Counted from the first letter of the stretch, positions 51,586 through 61,153 are shown. The stretch: DNA of 64,000 nt from Sphingomonas sp. AP4-R1 (GCF_013113735.1 NZ_CP053346.1:372001-436000), one strand, 5' to 3'. The notes: a model not told the origin generated them from the sequence alone. Numbers and translations are program-made.

Positions 51586-51679
51586 GTCGATCTCCTCTCG
51601 CCGTCCCAACGAAGCAGGCCCCGCGCGTATCCGGCCGACTCCCGTGGAACCGCGCACGCCCCATCCCCATTTGCGCTTC

Positions 51680-52678
51680 ATGTCCCGCATCGGCGCCTGG
51701 ATCGAACCGCACCCGCAGGGCCTCTATCTGCCCTCGGCGGATGCGTGGATCGATCCCTCCACCCCGCAGGCGCGCGCGCTGGTGACGCACGGCCACGCCG
51801 ATCATGCGCGCGGCGGCCACGCCTCCGTCCTCGCCACGGCCGAGACGATCGCGATCATGGACGCGCGCTACGGCCCGCAGAACGGCCAGCCCGTGGCCTA
51901 TGGCGAAAGCGTCCGGCTGGGCGACATCGACGTCAGCTTCGTCTCCGCTGGCCACGTCCTCGGCTCCGCGCAGATCGTGCTGGAGAAAGGCGGCGAGCGG
52001 ATCGTCGTCTCGGGCGATTACAAGCGCCGCCCCGATCCCACCTGTCCGCCGTTCCAGCCCGTGCCGTGCGACATCTTCATCACCGAGGCGACGTTCGGCC
52101 TGCCCGTTTTCCGCCATCCCGATACGGGCTCCGAGGTGGATCGCCTGCTGGCCGCGCTCCACGCCAATCCCGATCGCTGCGTGCTGGTCGGCGCCTATGC
52201 GCTCGGCAAGGCGCAGCGGCTGATCATGGAGTTGCGCGGGCGCGGGCATGACGCCCCCATTTACCTTCACGGCGCGATGCAGCGCCTGTGCGATCTCTAT
52301 CGCGATCTCGGCGTGCCCTTGGGCGATCTGCGCCCCGCCACCGGCATCAAGGCCGCCGAGATGAAGGGCCATATCGTGCTGTCCCCGCCCTCGGCGCTCA
52401 ACGATCGCTGGTCGCGCCGCCTGCCCGATCCGATCACGGCGATGGCCTCGGGCTGGATGCGCGTCCGCCAGCGCGCCGTGCAGCGCAATGTCGAGCTGCC
52501 GCTCGTCATCTCCGACCATGCCGACTGGGACGAGTTGACCGACACGATCACCGAGCTCGCCCCCTCCGAGGTGTGGGTGACGCACGGGCGCGAGGAGGCC
52601 CTGGTCCACTGGTGCCGCACGCACCAGATCAAGGCGAAGGCGCTCGATCTGGTCGGCTTCGAGGATGAGGACGATTGA
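51680..52678 (+). CDS. Ligase-associated metallo-beta-lactamase DNA exonuclease
   Basis: 332 residues from ATG 51680 (MSRIGAWIEPHPQGLYL). The metal sites are VTHGHADHARGGH (HxHxDH), IVVSGDYKRRPDPT and VISDHADWDEL, as in the SNM1/CPSF-like 'ligase-associated' exonuclease. It is expected to act in DNA-damage repair with a helicase and an ATP-dependent ligase. A much longer in-frame reading from 50678 crosses the helicase gene and is rejected. Confidence 0.92.
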   Translation: MSRIGAWIEPHPQGLYLPSADAWIDPSTPQARALVTHGHADHARGGHASVLATAETIAIMDARYGPQNGQPVAYGESVRLGDIDVSFVSAGHVLGSAQIVLEKGGERIVVSGDYKRRPDPTCPPFQPVPCDIFITEATFGLPVFRHPDTGSEVDRLLAALHANPDRCVLVGAYALGKAQRLIMELRGRGHDAPIYLHGAMQRLCDLYRDLGVPLGDLRPATGIKAAEMKGHIVLSPPSALNDRWSRRLPDPITAMASGWMRVRQRAVQRNVELPLVISDHADWDELTDTITELAPSEVWVTHGREEALVHWCRTHQIKAKALDLVGFEDEDD

Positions 52679-52693
52679 GCTTCGAGAGCTCAT

Positions 52694-52805
52694 CCCTCCC
52701 CGTTCGGTTCGAGCAGCTTCGAGCTTGCCGAGAAGCGGGCATCGAGAACCTCTTCTCGACTGCGATCTCGACAGGCTCGATCTCCGCTCGAAGGGAACGG
52801 GAGGG
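52694..52805. repeat. Intergenic inverted repeat, family E (GTTCGGTTCGAGCAGCTTCGAG)
   Basis: Outer arms CCCTCCCCGTTCGGTTCGAG and CTCGAAGGGAACGGGAGGG enclose several TTCGAG/CTCGA half-sites. A diverged copy is at 59427-59543. It lies between the convergent exonuclease and GH19 genes, at the place where the ligase gene might be expected. Confidence 0.82.
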
Positions 52806-52813
52806 ACGGGGAC

Positions 52814-53509
52814 TTAAACCAGAACCGCCAGCAGCCTGGCGCGCCGCTTCGCCACGTCCTCTAGCCCGATCGGCGCCACATTGGGCGTGCGCGAACCGCA
52901 ATTGGTGAGCCCGCGCGCGCCGACATAATCGCCCGCGTCGCAGCAGACGTTCACGCCCGCGCGCCGCCAGAAATCCAGCGCGATCAGCAGCGAGGTGGCC
53001 GGATCCGCCGCCAGCTCCGGCCGTGCCTCCAGATCCAGCCCCAGCCTTTTGCCCGCCGCGCGATAATTGTTGCGGAAGGTGAGCTGCAGCATGCCGCGTC
53101 CGCGATAGCGCCAGCCGTCGCCGGGCTGCACATTGCCCTCGGCCGCCCGCGCATAGACGCTGTTGGCGATCGCCTCCGGCCGGCCCGCCAGCCGGATCGC
53201 CAGCGCGTTGGGCCGCTTCACCGCCGCTTTGGTCGAGAGCGCGAATCGCCCCGGCCATGTCCGGGCCAGCCCCTCGGCCGAATAATGCAGATCCTCCTCG
53301 AAGCGGCGATAGCCCCCCGTTTCATGCGCCGTCTGCGCGACGAACTCGGCGAGCCGCGCGGGTGTCGTCATCCCATAGGCCGCCAGATGCGCCGCCCCCG
53401 CCGCGCCGATCGCGCGCAGCACCTCGTCCGGCGGCCGATCGGCGGCGAAGGCGAACAGCGACGTGCAGAAAGCCGCATCCATACGGCCGCTCGGATCGAA
53501 TCGGGTCAT
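52814..53509 (-). CDS. GH19 chitinase-like / endolysin-type glycoside hydrolase
   Basis: 231 residues from ATG 53509 (MTRFDPSGRMDAAF). GH19 blocks: FVAQTAHETGGYRRFEEDLH (catalytic Glu), RYRGRGMLQLTFRNNY and DFWRRAGVN. There is no signal peptide and no chitin-binding domain; this single-domain form is typical of phage endolysins and their domesticated relatives, which cut peptidoglycan. No holin or phage genes are nearby. The start has no clear SD. Confidence 0.85.
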   Translation of the reverse strand: MTRFDPSGRMDAAFCTSLFAFAADRPPDEVLRAIGAAGAAHLAAYGMTTPARLAEFVAQTAHETGGYRRFEEDLHYSAEGLARTWPGRFALSTKAAVKRPNALAIRLAGRPEAIANSVYARAAEGNVQPGDGWRYRGRGMLQLTFRNNYRAAGKRLGLDLEARPELAADPATSLLIALDFWRRAGVNVCCDAGDYVGARGLTNCGSRTPNVAPIGLEDVAKRRARLLAVLV

Positions 53510-53644
53510 GCCGAGCCTGTGACCGGCCCGATCCAACATTCATCCAACAAAATGCGGCAAGATCCGAAATGGCAGGAAATCCGCCGTTCCCCCCGCTTGA
53601 TCGCGCCTTCGTTTCGCGGGCATCATGAAATTCGGGGGACAATC

Positions 53645-55630
53645 ATGGCAGCATCTTCATGGCTGGCGCCGGTCGCAGCGCTGGCATTGGCGGGGTTCGT
53701 GGGCGGCGGCGCGCAGGCGGAGCCGATGCCGCTGGAAAAGGCCGCGCGCATTTTCGGCACGCGCGAGAATCTCTATTCGGCGGCGCTGTCACCGGACGGC
53801 AAGAAGGTCGTCCTGGTCGGCTCGGTCGGCGCACGGACGCGGCTGGTCTATGTGGTCGATCTGGCCGACAGCCAGCCGCACCCGATCCTGCATTCGGACG
53901 ACAATCTGAAGCTCACCCACTGCGGCTGGGCCGGAAACGACCGGCTGGTCTGCGGCTTTCGCGGCCTCGATATCGCCTATGGCCAGCGCCTCGGCTTCTC
54001 GCGGCTGCTGTCGCTGGATCCGGACGGCAAGAACATCAAGGATCTCACCGCGCATACGGTGGGTGAGGCGCTGCGGATCAGCCAGTTCACCGGCGGCATC
54101 ATCGATTGGCTCGACGGATCCACGCCGGACGTGCTGATGGTGCGCGATCATGTTCCCGGCTTCTCGACCGGCCAGCGCGGCGCATCGACGCGCGACGGCT
54201 ATGGCGTCGATCAGGTCAACACGCGCTCGCTGAGCGTCCGCACGATCGAGGGCGCGGACAAGCTGGCGGACACGTTCATCACGGACGGGCAGGGCCATGT
54301 CCGCATCATGTCCGTCCGCGGCGTCGCCAATGACGGGATGCTGCGCGGATGGTGGGATTATCGCTATCGCCTGGCCGGCGAGGAGCGCTGGCGCCCGTTC
54401 AGCCATGTGGTGCTCAACGCCAAAGAGTCGCTTCGCCCGCTCGCCGTGGATGGCAATGCCAACGTGGCCTATGCGCTCAAATCGCTGAACGGCCGCGATG
54501 CGCTCTATCGCGTCAGGCTCGACGAGACCCTCACGTCGGAGTTGGTCTATGGCGATCCGGTGGTCGACGTCGACGATATCGTCACGATCGGCCGCCACGG
54601 CCGCGTGATCGGCGTCAGCTACGCGACCGACCGCCGCGTGGTCGACTATTTCGACCCGGACTATAAGACGCTGGCAGCCAAGCTCTCCAAGGCCCTGCCG
54701 AAGCTGCCGCTCGTCTCGTTCGAAAGCGCGAGCGCCGACGAATCCGTCCTCTTGCTCCGCGCCTCCAGTGATACGGACGGCGGGCATATGTTCCTGTACC
54801 AGAAAGCCAGTCGTCACCTGACCGAGCTGATGCCGGTCCGCCCCGAGCTGGATGGCGTGGCGACCGCCACGGTCCGCTCCATTTCCTACCCGGCCGGCGA
54901 CGGCGCGATGGTGCCCGCATATCTGACGCTGCCGCCCGACGGCGCCGACAAGAATCTTCCCGCCATCGTGATGCCGCACGGAGGCCCCGCCGCGCGCGAC
55001 GAATGGGGCTTCGACTGGCTCGCCCAATTCTTCGCGGCGCGCGGCTATGCGGTGATCCAGCCGCAGTTTCGCGGCTCCACCGGCTTCGGCGATGCCTGGT
55101 ATGTCGATAACGGCTTCAAATCCTGGAAGATCGCCGTGCGCGACGTGACGGCAGCGGGCGAGTGGCTGGTGAAGCAGGGCATCGCCGATCCCGCCAAGCT
55201 GGCGATCGTCGGCTGGTCCTATGGCGGCTATGCCGCTCTCCAGTCGAACGTGCTGGATCCGGGCCTGTTCAAGGCCGTGGTGGCGATCGCGCCCGTCACC
55301 GATCTCAACAAGGTGAAGCTGGAGGCGGCCGGCTTCACCAATGCGGGGATCGTCCGGGCTTATGTGGGGGATGGCCCCCACATCACGGAGGGATCACCCG
55401 CGCTGCATGCCGATCGCTTCCGCGCGCCCGTGCTGATGTTCCACGGCGATCAGGATATCAATGTCGGCATCGGCCAGTCCGCCGGAATGGATGCCGCGCT
55501 GAAGCGCGCCGGCAAGGTCAGCAATCTCGTCCGCTATCCGGGCCTCGATCACCAGCTGGACGACAGTTCGGCGCGGATCGACATGCTGACCAAGGCGGAC
55601 ACCTTCCTCCGCGATTCCATGGGAATGTGA
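53645..55630 (+). CDS. Exported S9-family prolyl oligopeptidase
   Basis: 661 residues from ATG 53645, with a signal peptide (AALALAGFVGGGAQA-EP). An N-terminal beta-propeller (about 25-390) precedes the alpha/beta-hydrolase domain with nucleophile VGWSYGGYAALQ (Ser near 526), Asp in FHGDQDINVG and His in YPGLDHQLDD. It cleaves short peptides in the periplasm. A single gene; the in-frame extension upstream crosses the GH19 gene. Confidence 0.93.
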   Translation: MAASSWLAPVAALALAGFVGGGAQAEPMPLEKAARIFGTRENLYSAALSPDGKKVVLVGSVGARTRLVYVVDLADSQPHPILHSDDNLKLTHCGWAGNDRLVCGFRGLDIAYGQRLGFSRLLSLDPDGKNIKDLTAHTVGEALRISQFTGGIIDWLDGSTPDVLMVRDHVPGFSTGQRGASTRDGYGVDQVNTRSLSVRTIEGADKLADTFITDGQGHVRIMSVRGVANDGMLRGWWDYRYRLAGEERWRPFSHVVLNAKESLRPLAVDGNANVAYALKSLNGRDALYRVRLDETLTSELVYGDPVVDVDDIVTIGRHGRVIGVSYATDRRVVDYFDPDYKTLAAKLSKALPKLPLVSFESASADESVLLLRASSDTDGGHMFLYQKASRHLTELMPVRPELDGVATATVRSISYPAGDGAMVPAYLTLPPDGADKNLPAIVMPHGGPAARDEWGFDWLAQFFAARGYAVIQPQFRGSTGFGDAWYVDNGFKSWKIAVRDVTAAGEWLVKQGIADPAKLAIVGWSYGGYAALQSNVLDPGLFKAVVAIAPVTDLNKVKLEAAGFTNAGIVRAYVGDGPHITEGSPALHADRFRAPVLMFHGDQDINVGIGQSAGMDAALKRAGKVSNLVRYPGLDHQLDDSSARIDMLTKADTFLRDSMGM

Positions 55631-55897
55631 TCCCTCCGGACGGGCATGTCCCATCGCGATCCTGGCCAAAAAGCGGGATATTCCGAACGTGCGCATCCCC
55701 ATGGCGGCGATGCGTGGCGCTTTAGAAAAAATCGACCGGGCCGCCAAAAAAGGCGTGCGGGAAGCACGCGGCTGCATCGTCTTGTCAGTGGAAACAGACG
55801 AGACACAGAAGCGCGTCGATCGCGACGTTCGGCCAAAAGGCGGACCGGATCGACGGCGAGAGGTTCGGCGGGTGGACCCCATCCCATCCGCCGAAAC

Positions 55898-55929
55898 CCG
55901 CCGGGCGGGAGCCGCAACCCGCCCGGCGG
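55898..55929. terminator. GC hairpin downstream of the S9 peptidase
   Basis: Arms CCGCCGGGCGGG (55898-55909) and CCCGCCCGGCGG (55918-55929) pair perfectly over an 8-nt loop. There is no T-run, and it lies about 270 nt after the stop, so a terminator role is only possible. Confidence 0.5.
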
Positions 55930-55993
55930 CTTGGTCCTAGGACGGATCGACATTCGGATAATTCGAAAGACCGAGCTGGAAATTATTCCAGAC

Positions 55994-56108
55994 TGTCATG
56001 CTGAACTCGTTTCAGCATCCATGACCTGACGGGTCTGATTGGCTCAACGGTCGGGTCATGGACCCTGAAACAAGCCTGTCCTGAGCCTGTCGAAGGGTTC
56101 AGGGTGAC
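55994..56108. repeat. Composite intergenic repeat, family C with inserted family A-like piece
   Basis: Family C arms GTCATGCTGAACTCGTTTCA and TCATGGACCCTGAAACAAG are interrupted by CCTGTCCTGAGCCTGTCGAA, a segment worded like family A, before the closing TTCAGGGTGAC. Confidence 0.75.
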
Positions 56109-56316
56109 GAGGTTTCAAAGCGGGCGCCATTCCGACGCTGAATGTCGATCGGCCCTCGGGATCGCGGGCCCGACCGGCCTCTTCGCGATTCACCGCACCT
56201 CTTTTGCCGGGCACAGCGAAACGCCGCCCTTCCTCACGCCAGAGGCGGAGCAAGAACGGCGCTTCGATCATTCTTGAAGGGATGGGGTGGGAGCCGTCAG
56301 CGGCCCCCGCCCACCA

Positions 56317-57699
56317 TCAATGGCTGGCCTGCGGACCCCGCTTGATCCCGGACAGGCCCAGCTGCTCGTCGATCTGGTGCATCAGCCGCTCCAGGCCCGC
56401 CTCGTCCTTCGCCTCGGCGCGGGCGACCAGCACGTCCTGCGTGTTCGACGCGCGCAGCAGCCACCAGCCGTCGGCGGTGTTCACGCGCGCGCCGTCGGTG
56501 CGGTTGACCTCGGCGCCGTCGGCTTCCAGCCGGTCCAGCACCTCGTCCACCACCGCGAACTTGCGGCTCTCGTCCACCTGGAAGCGCATCTCCGGCGTGT
56601 TGACCAGCTCCGGCATCGCGCTCTTCAGCTCGGTCATTGTCTTGCCCGAGGCGCGCACCGCGCCCAGCAGGCGGATCGCCGCATAGAGCGCGTCGTCGAA
56701 GCCATACCATTCGTGGCGGAAGAAGATGTGGCCGGACATCTCGCCCGCCAGCGGGCTGTCCGTCTCCTTCATCTTCACCTTGATCAGGCTGTGGCCGGTC
56801 TTCCACATCAGCGGCGTACCGCCCAGTTCCGCCACGCGATCATAGAGCGCCTGGCTGGCCTTCACGTCGGCGATGATCGTGCCGCCGGGGACGGCCTTCA
56901 GCACCGGCTCGGCCAGGATCGAGAGGATCTGGTCGCCCCAGATCACGCGGCCCTCGCCGTCGATCGCGCCGATCCGGTCCGCGTCGCCGTCGAAGGCGAT
57001 ACCGAAGTCGAGGCCCTTTTCGGCGACGAGCTTCTTCAGATCGACGAGATTCTTCTCCTCGGTCGGATCGGGATGATGGTTCGGGAAGGAGCCGTCGATC
57101 TCGGTGTAGAGCAGGTGATGCTCGCCCGGCAGCTTGGCGACCAGCTTCTCCAGCACGCGGCCGCCGGCACCATTGCCATTGTCCCAGCCGATGCGGAATT
57201 CGCCGCCCGAATAGCCGGCGAACAGGCGATCGACATAGAGATCCTCGATGTCGGCGTCGGACACCTCGCCCTCGCCCTCGTCCCAATCGCCGTCCTCGGC
57301 CATCTTGCCGATCGACTGGATATCCTGCCCGAAGAAGGGCTGGTGCTGCAGCACCATCTTGAAGCCATTGTAATCGGCCGGATTGTGGCTGCCGGTGATC
57401 TGGATGCCGCCGTCCACTTCCAGCGTGGCTTCGGCGAAATACAGCATCGGCGTGGGGCCCAGGCCGGTGCGGACCACGTCCACGCCGCTCTCCGTCAGGC
57501 CGCGCACCAGTTCGTCGCGCAGGCTTTCGGACGAGACGCGCCCGTCCCAGCCCACCGCCACGCGGGTGCCGCCGGCGCGGCGGACGTGCGTCGCGAAGCC
57601 GCGCCCGATCGCATAGGCATCCGCGGTCCCCAGCGTCTTTCCGACGATGCCGCGAATGTCATATTCGCGCAGGGACGTAGGGTCGAAGCGATGCGTCAT
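56317..57699 (-). CDS. Phosphomannomutase/phosphoglucomutase
   Basis: 460 residues. Phosphoserine loop [15 protein letters not shown], metal-binding loop [12 protein letters not shown] and sugar-binding [15 protein letters not shown] are all intact. It interconverts hexose 6- and 1-phosphates (AlgC/ManB type), feeding GDP-mannose and UDP-glucose for LPS and exopolysaccharide. It is 51 nt downstream of the DnaJ-like gene on the same strand. Confidence 0.95.
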   Translation of the reverse strand: MTHRFDPTSLREYDIRGIVGKTLGTADAYAIGRGFATHVRRAGGTRVAVGWDGRVSSESLRDELVRGLTESGVDVVRTGLGPTPMLYFAEATLEVDGGIQITGSHNPADYNGFKMVLQHQPFFGQDIQSIGKMAEDGDWDEGEGEVSDADIEDLYVDRLFAGYSGGEFRIGWDNGNGAGGRVLEKLVAKLPGEHHLLYTEIDGSFPNHHPDPTEEKNLVDLKKLVAEKGLDFGIAFDGDADRIGAIDGEGRVIWGDQILSILAEPVLKAVPGGTIIADVKASQALYDRVAELGGTPLMWKTGHSLIKVKMKETDSPLAGEMSGHIFFRHEWYGFDDALYAAIRLLGAVRASGKTMTELKSAMPELVNTPEMRFQVDESRKFAVVDEVLDRLEADGAEVNRTDGARVNTADGWWLLRASNTQDVLVARAEAKDEAGLERLMHQIDEQLGLSGIKRGPQASH

Positions 57700-57750
57700 G
57701 AATCCTCCTGTTGACCGGCGTACTTTGCCGCAGTGCAGCGTTAATAACGT

Positions 57751-58164
57751 TTATCGTTTCACATGCGTTGCGAGGAGTCTGTCCCGCGCTGCATTTATTT
57801 CTACGGCAAGCTGGGTGGAGCCGCCCGCATCGGGGTGAACGCGCTGGATGATCCGGCGGTGCGCGGCCCGGATTTCCGAGGCGCTGGCCCCGCGCGGCAC
57901 ATCCAGCAGGGCCCGCGCCCGCTCCGGCGTCATGCCCCGATCGGCCGGCGCGCGCAGCATATTGCGCGTGCGAAACCAGGCCCACCAGCAGGCCCCGCCG
58001 ATCGCCGCCACCGCCGTCACCGCCTCGCCCCGGCTGAACAGCCGCACCGCGACCAGCACCGCCACCAATGCGGCGACGTCGCCCGCGCGGGGCGCGCGCA
58101 AACGGCCCGTCTTCCACCCCCACCAGCCGATCCCGGCGGCGAGGAGGAGGGCCAGGCCCATCAT
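57751..58164 (-). CDS. Membrane-anchored DnaJ-domain protein
   Basis: 137 residues. Two hydrophobic stretches at the N-terminus (MMGLALLLAAGIGWWGWK and DVAALVAVLVAVRLF) are followed by a C-terminal J-domain with the HPD motif (RRIIQRVHPDAGGSTQLAVE). A TIM14-like layout: the J-domain would face the cytoplasm and stimulate DnaK at the membrane. It overlaps mipZ by 4 nt. Confidence 0.88.
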   Translation of the reverse strand: MMGLALLLAAGIGWWGWKTGRLRAPRAGDVAALVAVLVAVRLFSRGEAVTAVAAIGGACWWAWFRTRNMLRAPADRGMTPERARALLDVPRGASASEIRAAHRRIIQRVHPDAGGSTQLAVEINAARDRLLATHVKR

Positions 58165-58955
58165 GCGGGCTCGTTAACCTTTTCGGCCGTTTCCAGGGCC
58201 GGCAGCTGCAGCCCCGCGATCAGCTCGCGCAATTCCTGCCGGGCGGCGATATGGCCCATGCCCGCCTCGGATCCGATCACGCCCAGATCCAGCAGGGTCA
58301 GGCCCTTGGGAAACAGCTCGCGATAGATGACGCGCTCGGACAGGCCGGCGATCGTGCGGAAGCCGACGCGCTTGGACAGTTCGGCCAGCGCCGAGGCCAC
58401 GCGCCGCATGTTGCGCGCCTCCAGATGCTGGAGACGGTTGCGGAGCACGACCCAGTCGACCGTGGCGCCGTCGCGCTTGCCGCGCGCCTTGCGCGCATCC
58501 CACACGATTTCGGCATAGAAGCTCGGCCGCGTGACCTTGAACGTCTCGGCATGGACCTGTCCGATCAGGTCGAGATCGATGAAACTGTCGTTGATCGGGG
58601 TCACGAGCGTATCGGCCATCGAGATGGCGGTGCGGACATAATCGTCGTCGCGGCCGGGCGTATCGATCACGATTACGTCCATGCCGTCCGCCATCGCCTC
58701 GATCCGCTCCTCGATCGGGCCGCTTTTGGCCGGATCGTAGGTTTCGTGGCGCGCGGTGGCCAGCTCCTGCCCGATCGACTTGGCCATCGCGGATCGATTG
58801 TCGAGATAGCGGCCCAGTGTACGCTGGCGCGTATCGAGATCGAGCGCGGCCACCTTGCGGCCTGCGCTGGCGAGCGCGATCGCGACATGGACGGCGGTGG
58901 TGGATTTGCCCGATCCGCCCTTTTCGTTGGCGAAGACGATGCGATGTGCCGGCAC
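58161..58955 (-). CDS. mipZ: Division-plane positioning ATPase MipZ
   Basis: 264 residues with the ParA/MinD-type deviant Walker A NEKGGSGKSTTAVHVAIAL at the N-terminus, then AALDLDTRQRTLGRYLDNR and VIVIDTPGRDDDYVRTAIS. In Caulobacter MipZ forms a polar gradient and keeps FtsZ at midcell. It is the first gene of mipZ-dnaJ-like. The upstream gap to the Sel1-type gene (186 nt) holds the divergent promoters. Confidence 0.94.
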   Translation of the reverse strand: MPAHRIVFANEKGGSGKSTTAVHVAIALASAGRKVAALDLDTRQRTLGRYLDNRSAMAKSIGQELATARHETYDPAKSGPIEERIEAMADGMDVIVIDTPGRDDDYVRTAISMADTLVTPINDSFIDLDLIGQVHAETFKVTRPSFYAEIVWDARKARGKRDGATVDWVVLRNRLQHLEARNMRRVASALAELSKRVGFRTIAGLSERVIYRELFPKGLTLLDLGVIGSEAGMGHIAARQELRELIAGLQLPALETAEKVNEPA

Positions 58956-59141
58956 GGAGACGCTCTTACCCCTGTTGGAACGATGGGCGCGGTCTAGGCG
59001 AAGGCACCTCCTGCGGCAACGGACAAGCGTGGGTCCGGGTGGCGCGCGATTTTTTCGGGACCCGTGATTCTACGGGCTCAAGATTCACGAATCGTTGTCG
59101 TTAATAAGAGAGAAGGCACCATCGGTAAGGGACGATCGACA

Positions 59142-59423
59142 GTGAGCAATCTTTTCGGCGTGCAGGGCACCGATAGTGCCCACAAGACCAGCAGCGCGGA
59201 AGCCGCGTTCGAACTCGGCATGGCCTATTCCAGCGGATCGGGCGGCGTGCCGCTGGATCTGGTGCAGGCGCATCGCTGGCTGAACGTGGCGGCGCTTTGC
59301 GGCTATCGCCCGGCTCTGGCCTGGCGCGCGGAGATCGCGGCGGAGATGGAAGGCAAGGACATCGTCGAGGCCCAGCGCCTCGCGCGGTCCACCATCGTCC
59401 AGATCGAGCGCAAGGCGGCATAA
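59142..59423 (+). CDS. Small Sel1-repeat protein
   Basis: 93 residues from GTG 59142 (MSNLFGVQGTDSAHKT) with AAGGGA 9 nt upstream. It holds about one Sel1-like repeat (AAFELGMAYSSGSGGVPLDL then VQAHRWLNVAALCGYRPAL). Cytoplasmic, probably a protein-protein adaptor; the partner is unknown. An extension to 59064 is open but lacks an SD. Confidence 0.8.
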   Translation: MSNLFGVQGTDSAHKTSSAEAAFELGMAYSSGSGGVPLDLVQAHRWLNVAALCGYRPALAWRAEIAAEMEGKDIVEAQRLARSTIVQIERKAA

Positions 59424-59426
59424 CCA

Positions 59427-59543
59427 CCGCTCGGTTCGAGCAGGTTCGAGCGAAGCCGAGATACGTCCGTCGCGACCCTATTCGACGCGATGACTTCTCG
59501 ACTACGATCTCGGCAAGGTCGATCTCCGCTCCAAGCAAACGGC
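59427..59543. repeat. Intergenic inverted repeat, family E
   Basis: CGGTTCGAGCAGGTTCGAG at the left and TCGATCTCCGCTCCAAGCAA at the right, with inner CTTCTCGACTACGATCTCGG, match the 52694-52805 element with scattered differences. It separates the Sel1 gene from the convergent DUF482 gene. Confidence 0.78.
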
Positions 59544-59559
59544 GATTAAAAGCCGGCGG

Positions 59560-60690
59560 TCACCCCTTCCTGTAGGGGCCCTCTTCGGCCAGCGCCTCGG
59601 CATTGTGCTCGACGATCTCGCGCTCCTGCGCGAGATAGGCCTCGACCGCACGGCGGAAACCCTCGTTCGGGATATAATGGGCCGAATAGGTCAGCGTCGG
59701 CTCATAGCCGCGCGCCAGCTTGTGTTCGCCCTGCGCGCCGGCCTCGACCGTCTTCAGGCCGCGCGCGATCGCAACATCGATCGCCTGATAATAACAGAGT
59801 TCGAAATGGAGGCAGGGTACCTCCTCGGTGCAGCCCCAATAGCGGCCGTAGAGCGTCTCGCCGCCGACCAGATTGAGCGCTCCCGCGATCGGATGCCCGT
59901 CGCGCAGCGCCAGCATCAGCACCACCTTGTCGCCCATCCGCTCGCCCAGCAGCGAGAAGAAGGATCGCGTGAGATAGGGCGTGCCCCACTTCCGCGCGCC
60001 CGTATCCTGATAGAAATGCCAGAAGGCGTCCCAGTGGCGCTCCTCGATCTCCGCGCCGGTCAGGTGGAGGAACTGGAGCCCCTCGCGCGCCGTCTCCCGC
60101 TCCTTGCGGATATTCTTGCGCTTGCGGGACGAAAGCGCGCCCAGGAAATCGTCGAAGCCCGCATAGCCGCGATTGGCCCAATGATATTGCGTGTCGGTGC
60201 GGATCAGCCAGCCCGCCGCCTCGAACAGCGGCACCTGCTCGGGCGCGATGAACGTGGCATGCGCCGAGGACAGATCGTTCTGCACGACGACGCTTTCGGC
60301 CGCCACGATCAAAGCAGGCGCCAGCGCCGGATCGCGCAGCAGCAGCCTCGGCCCCGGCACGGGCGAGAAGGGCACCGCGATCTGCAGCTTGGGATAATAA
60401 TTCCCGCCGGCGCGCTCCCACGCCTCCGCCCAGCCATGATCGAACACATATTCGCCGCGACTGTGGGACTTGGCATAAGCGGGCAGGATCGCCGCCGGGC
60501 GCCCCTCCGCATCGTCGATCGCGATCGGCACCGGCTGCCAGCCGGTGCGCGTCACGGCGCTGCCCGAATCCTCCAGCGCGGAGAGGAAAGCGTGGCTGAC
60601 GAAGGGATTCTCCCCACCCGCGCACGCATCCCAGTCGGAGCGCGAGAAGGCGGCGATCCCGCCTGCCATCCGCGCCACGACATCCTCCAT
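59560..60690 (-). CDS. DUF482/GNAT-fold peptidogalycan-biosynthesis-like acyltransferase
   Basis: 376 residues of the COG3146 (DUF482) family: NPFVSHAFLSALEDSGSAVT at the N-terminus, GGETLYGRYWGCTEEVPCLH and QGEHKLARGYEPTLTYSAHY near the C-terminus. The fold resembles two GNAT domains as in Fem-type aminoacyltransferases. The reaction is not established. It follows ridA by 4 nt in an operon. Confidence 0.88.
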   Translation of the reverse strand: MEDVVARMAGGIAAFSRSDWDACAGGENPFVSHAFLSALEDSGSAVTRTGWQPVPIAIDDAEGRPAAILPAYAKSHSRGEYVFDHGWAEAWERAGGNYYPKLQIAVPFSPVPGPRLLLRDPALAPALIVAAESVVVQNDLSSAHATFIAPEQVPLFEAAGWLIRTDTQYHWANRGYAGFDDFLGALSSRKRKNIRKERETAREGLQFLHLTGAEIEERHWDAFWHFYQDTGARKWGTPYLTRSFFSLLGERMGDKVVLMLALRDGHPIAGALNLVGGETLYGRYWGCTEEVPCLHFELCYYQAIDVAIARGLKTVEAGAQGEHKLARGYEPTLTYSAHYIPNEGFRRAVEAYLAQEREIVEHNAEALAEEGPYRKG

Positions 60691-60694
60691 AAGA

Positions 60695-61153
60695 TCAGGC
60701 CTTTACGGCGAAGATCGCGTCGATCTCGACCACCGCGCCCAGTGGCAGGACCGGCACGCCCACGGCGCTGCGCGCATGCTTGCCGGCATCGCCGAACACC
60801 GCGACCATCAGTTCCGACGCGCCGTTCGCCACCTTGGGCTGGGCGGTGAAGCCGCCCGCCGAATTGACGAACACGCCCAGCTTCACGACGCGCTCCACCG
60901 TGTCGAGCGAGCCCAGAGCCGCCTTCACCTGCGCCAGCAGCATCAGGCCGCAGCGCTCGGCGGCCTTCTGCGCATACACCTCGTCGCGATCCTCGCCGCA
61001 GCGGCCGGTCATCAGCTGGCCGTCGAGGAAGGGCAGCTGGCCCGAAACGTGGAGCAGGCCACCCGCCAGCACGGTGGGCACATAGGCCGCGACGGGCGCC
61101 GCCGCGACCGGCAGGTCATGCCCCAGTTCCGCCAACCGATCGTCGATGCTCAT
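60695..61153 (-). CDS. RidA family protein (YjgF/YER057c/UK114)
   Basis: 152 residues from ATG 61153 (MSIDDRLAELGHDLPVAA), the longer RidA subfamily. Blocks: LAGGLLHVSGQLPFLDGQLM, VVKLGVFVNSAGGFTAQPKV and the C-terminal SAVGVPVLPLGAVVEIDAIF. RidA proteins hydrolyse reactive enamine/imine intermediates from PLP enzymes, though this subfamily is less studied. Confidence 0.9.
   Translation of the reverse strand: MSIDDRLAELGHDLPVAAAPVAAYVPTVLAGGLLHVSGQLPFLDGQLMTGRCGEDRDEVYAQKAAERCGLMLLAQVKAALGSLDTVERVVKLGVFVNSAGGFTAQPKVANGASELMVAVFGDAGKHARSAVGVPVLPLGAVVEIDAIFAVKA

Larger units (their letters stand above)
55631..56316. other. 686-nt gap without a supported gene
   Basis: No ORF here has recognisable protein features. 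It holds a hairpin at 55898-55929 and a composite repeat at 55994-56108. The stretch 56120-56316 shows nothing I can name. Short ORFs on both strands run through the repeats and are not credible. Confidence 0.6.

Noticed and set aside
52694..53509. Prophage remnant
   Set aside because: Only a GH19 gene is present; no structural, integrase or holin genes surround it.
56056..56271. 71-aa minus-strand frame
   Set aside because: Its C-terminus is encoded by repeat DNA and it has no SD or family resemblance.
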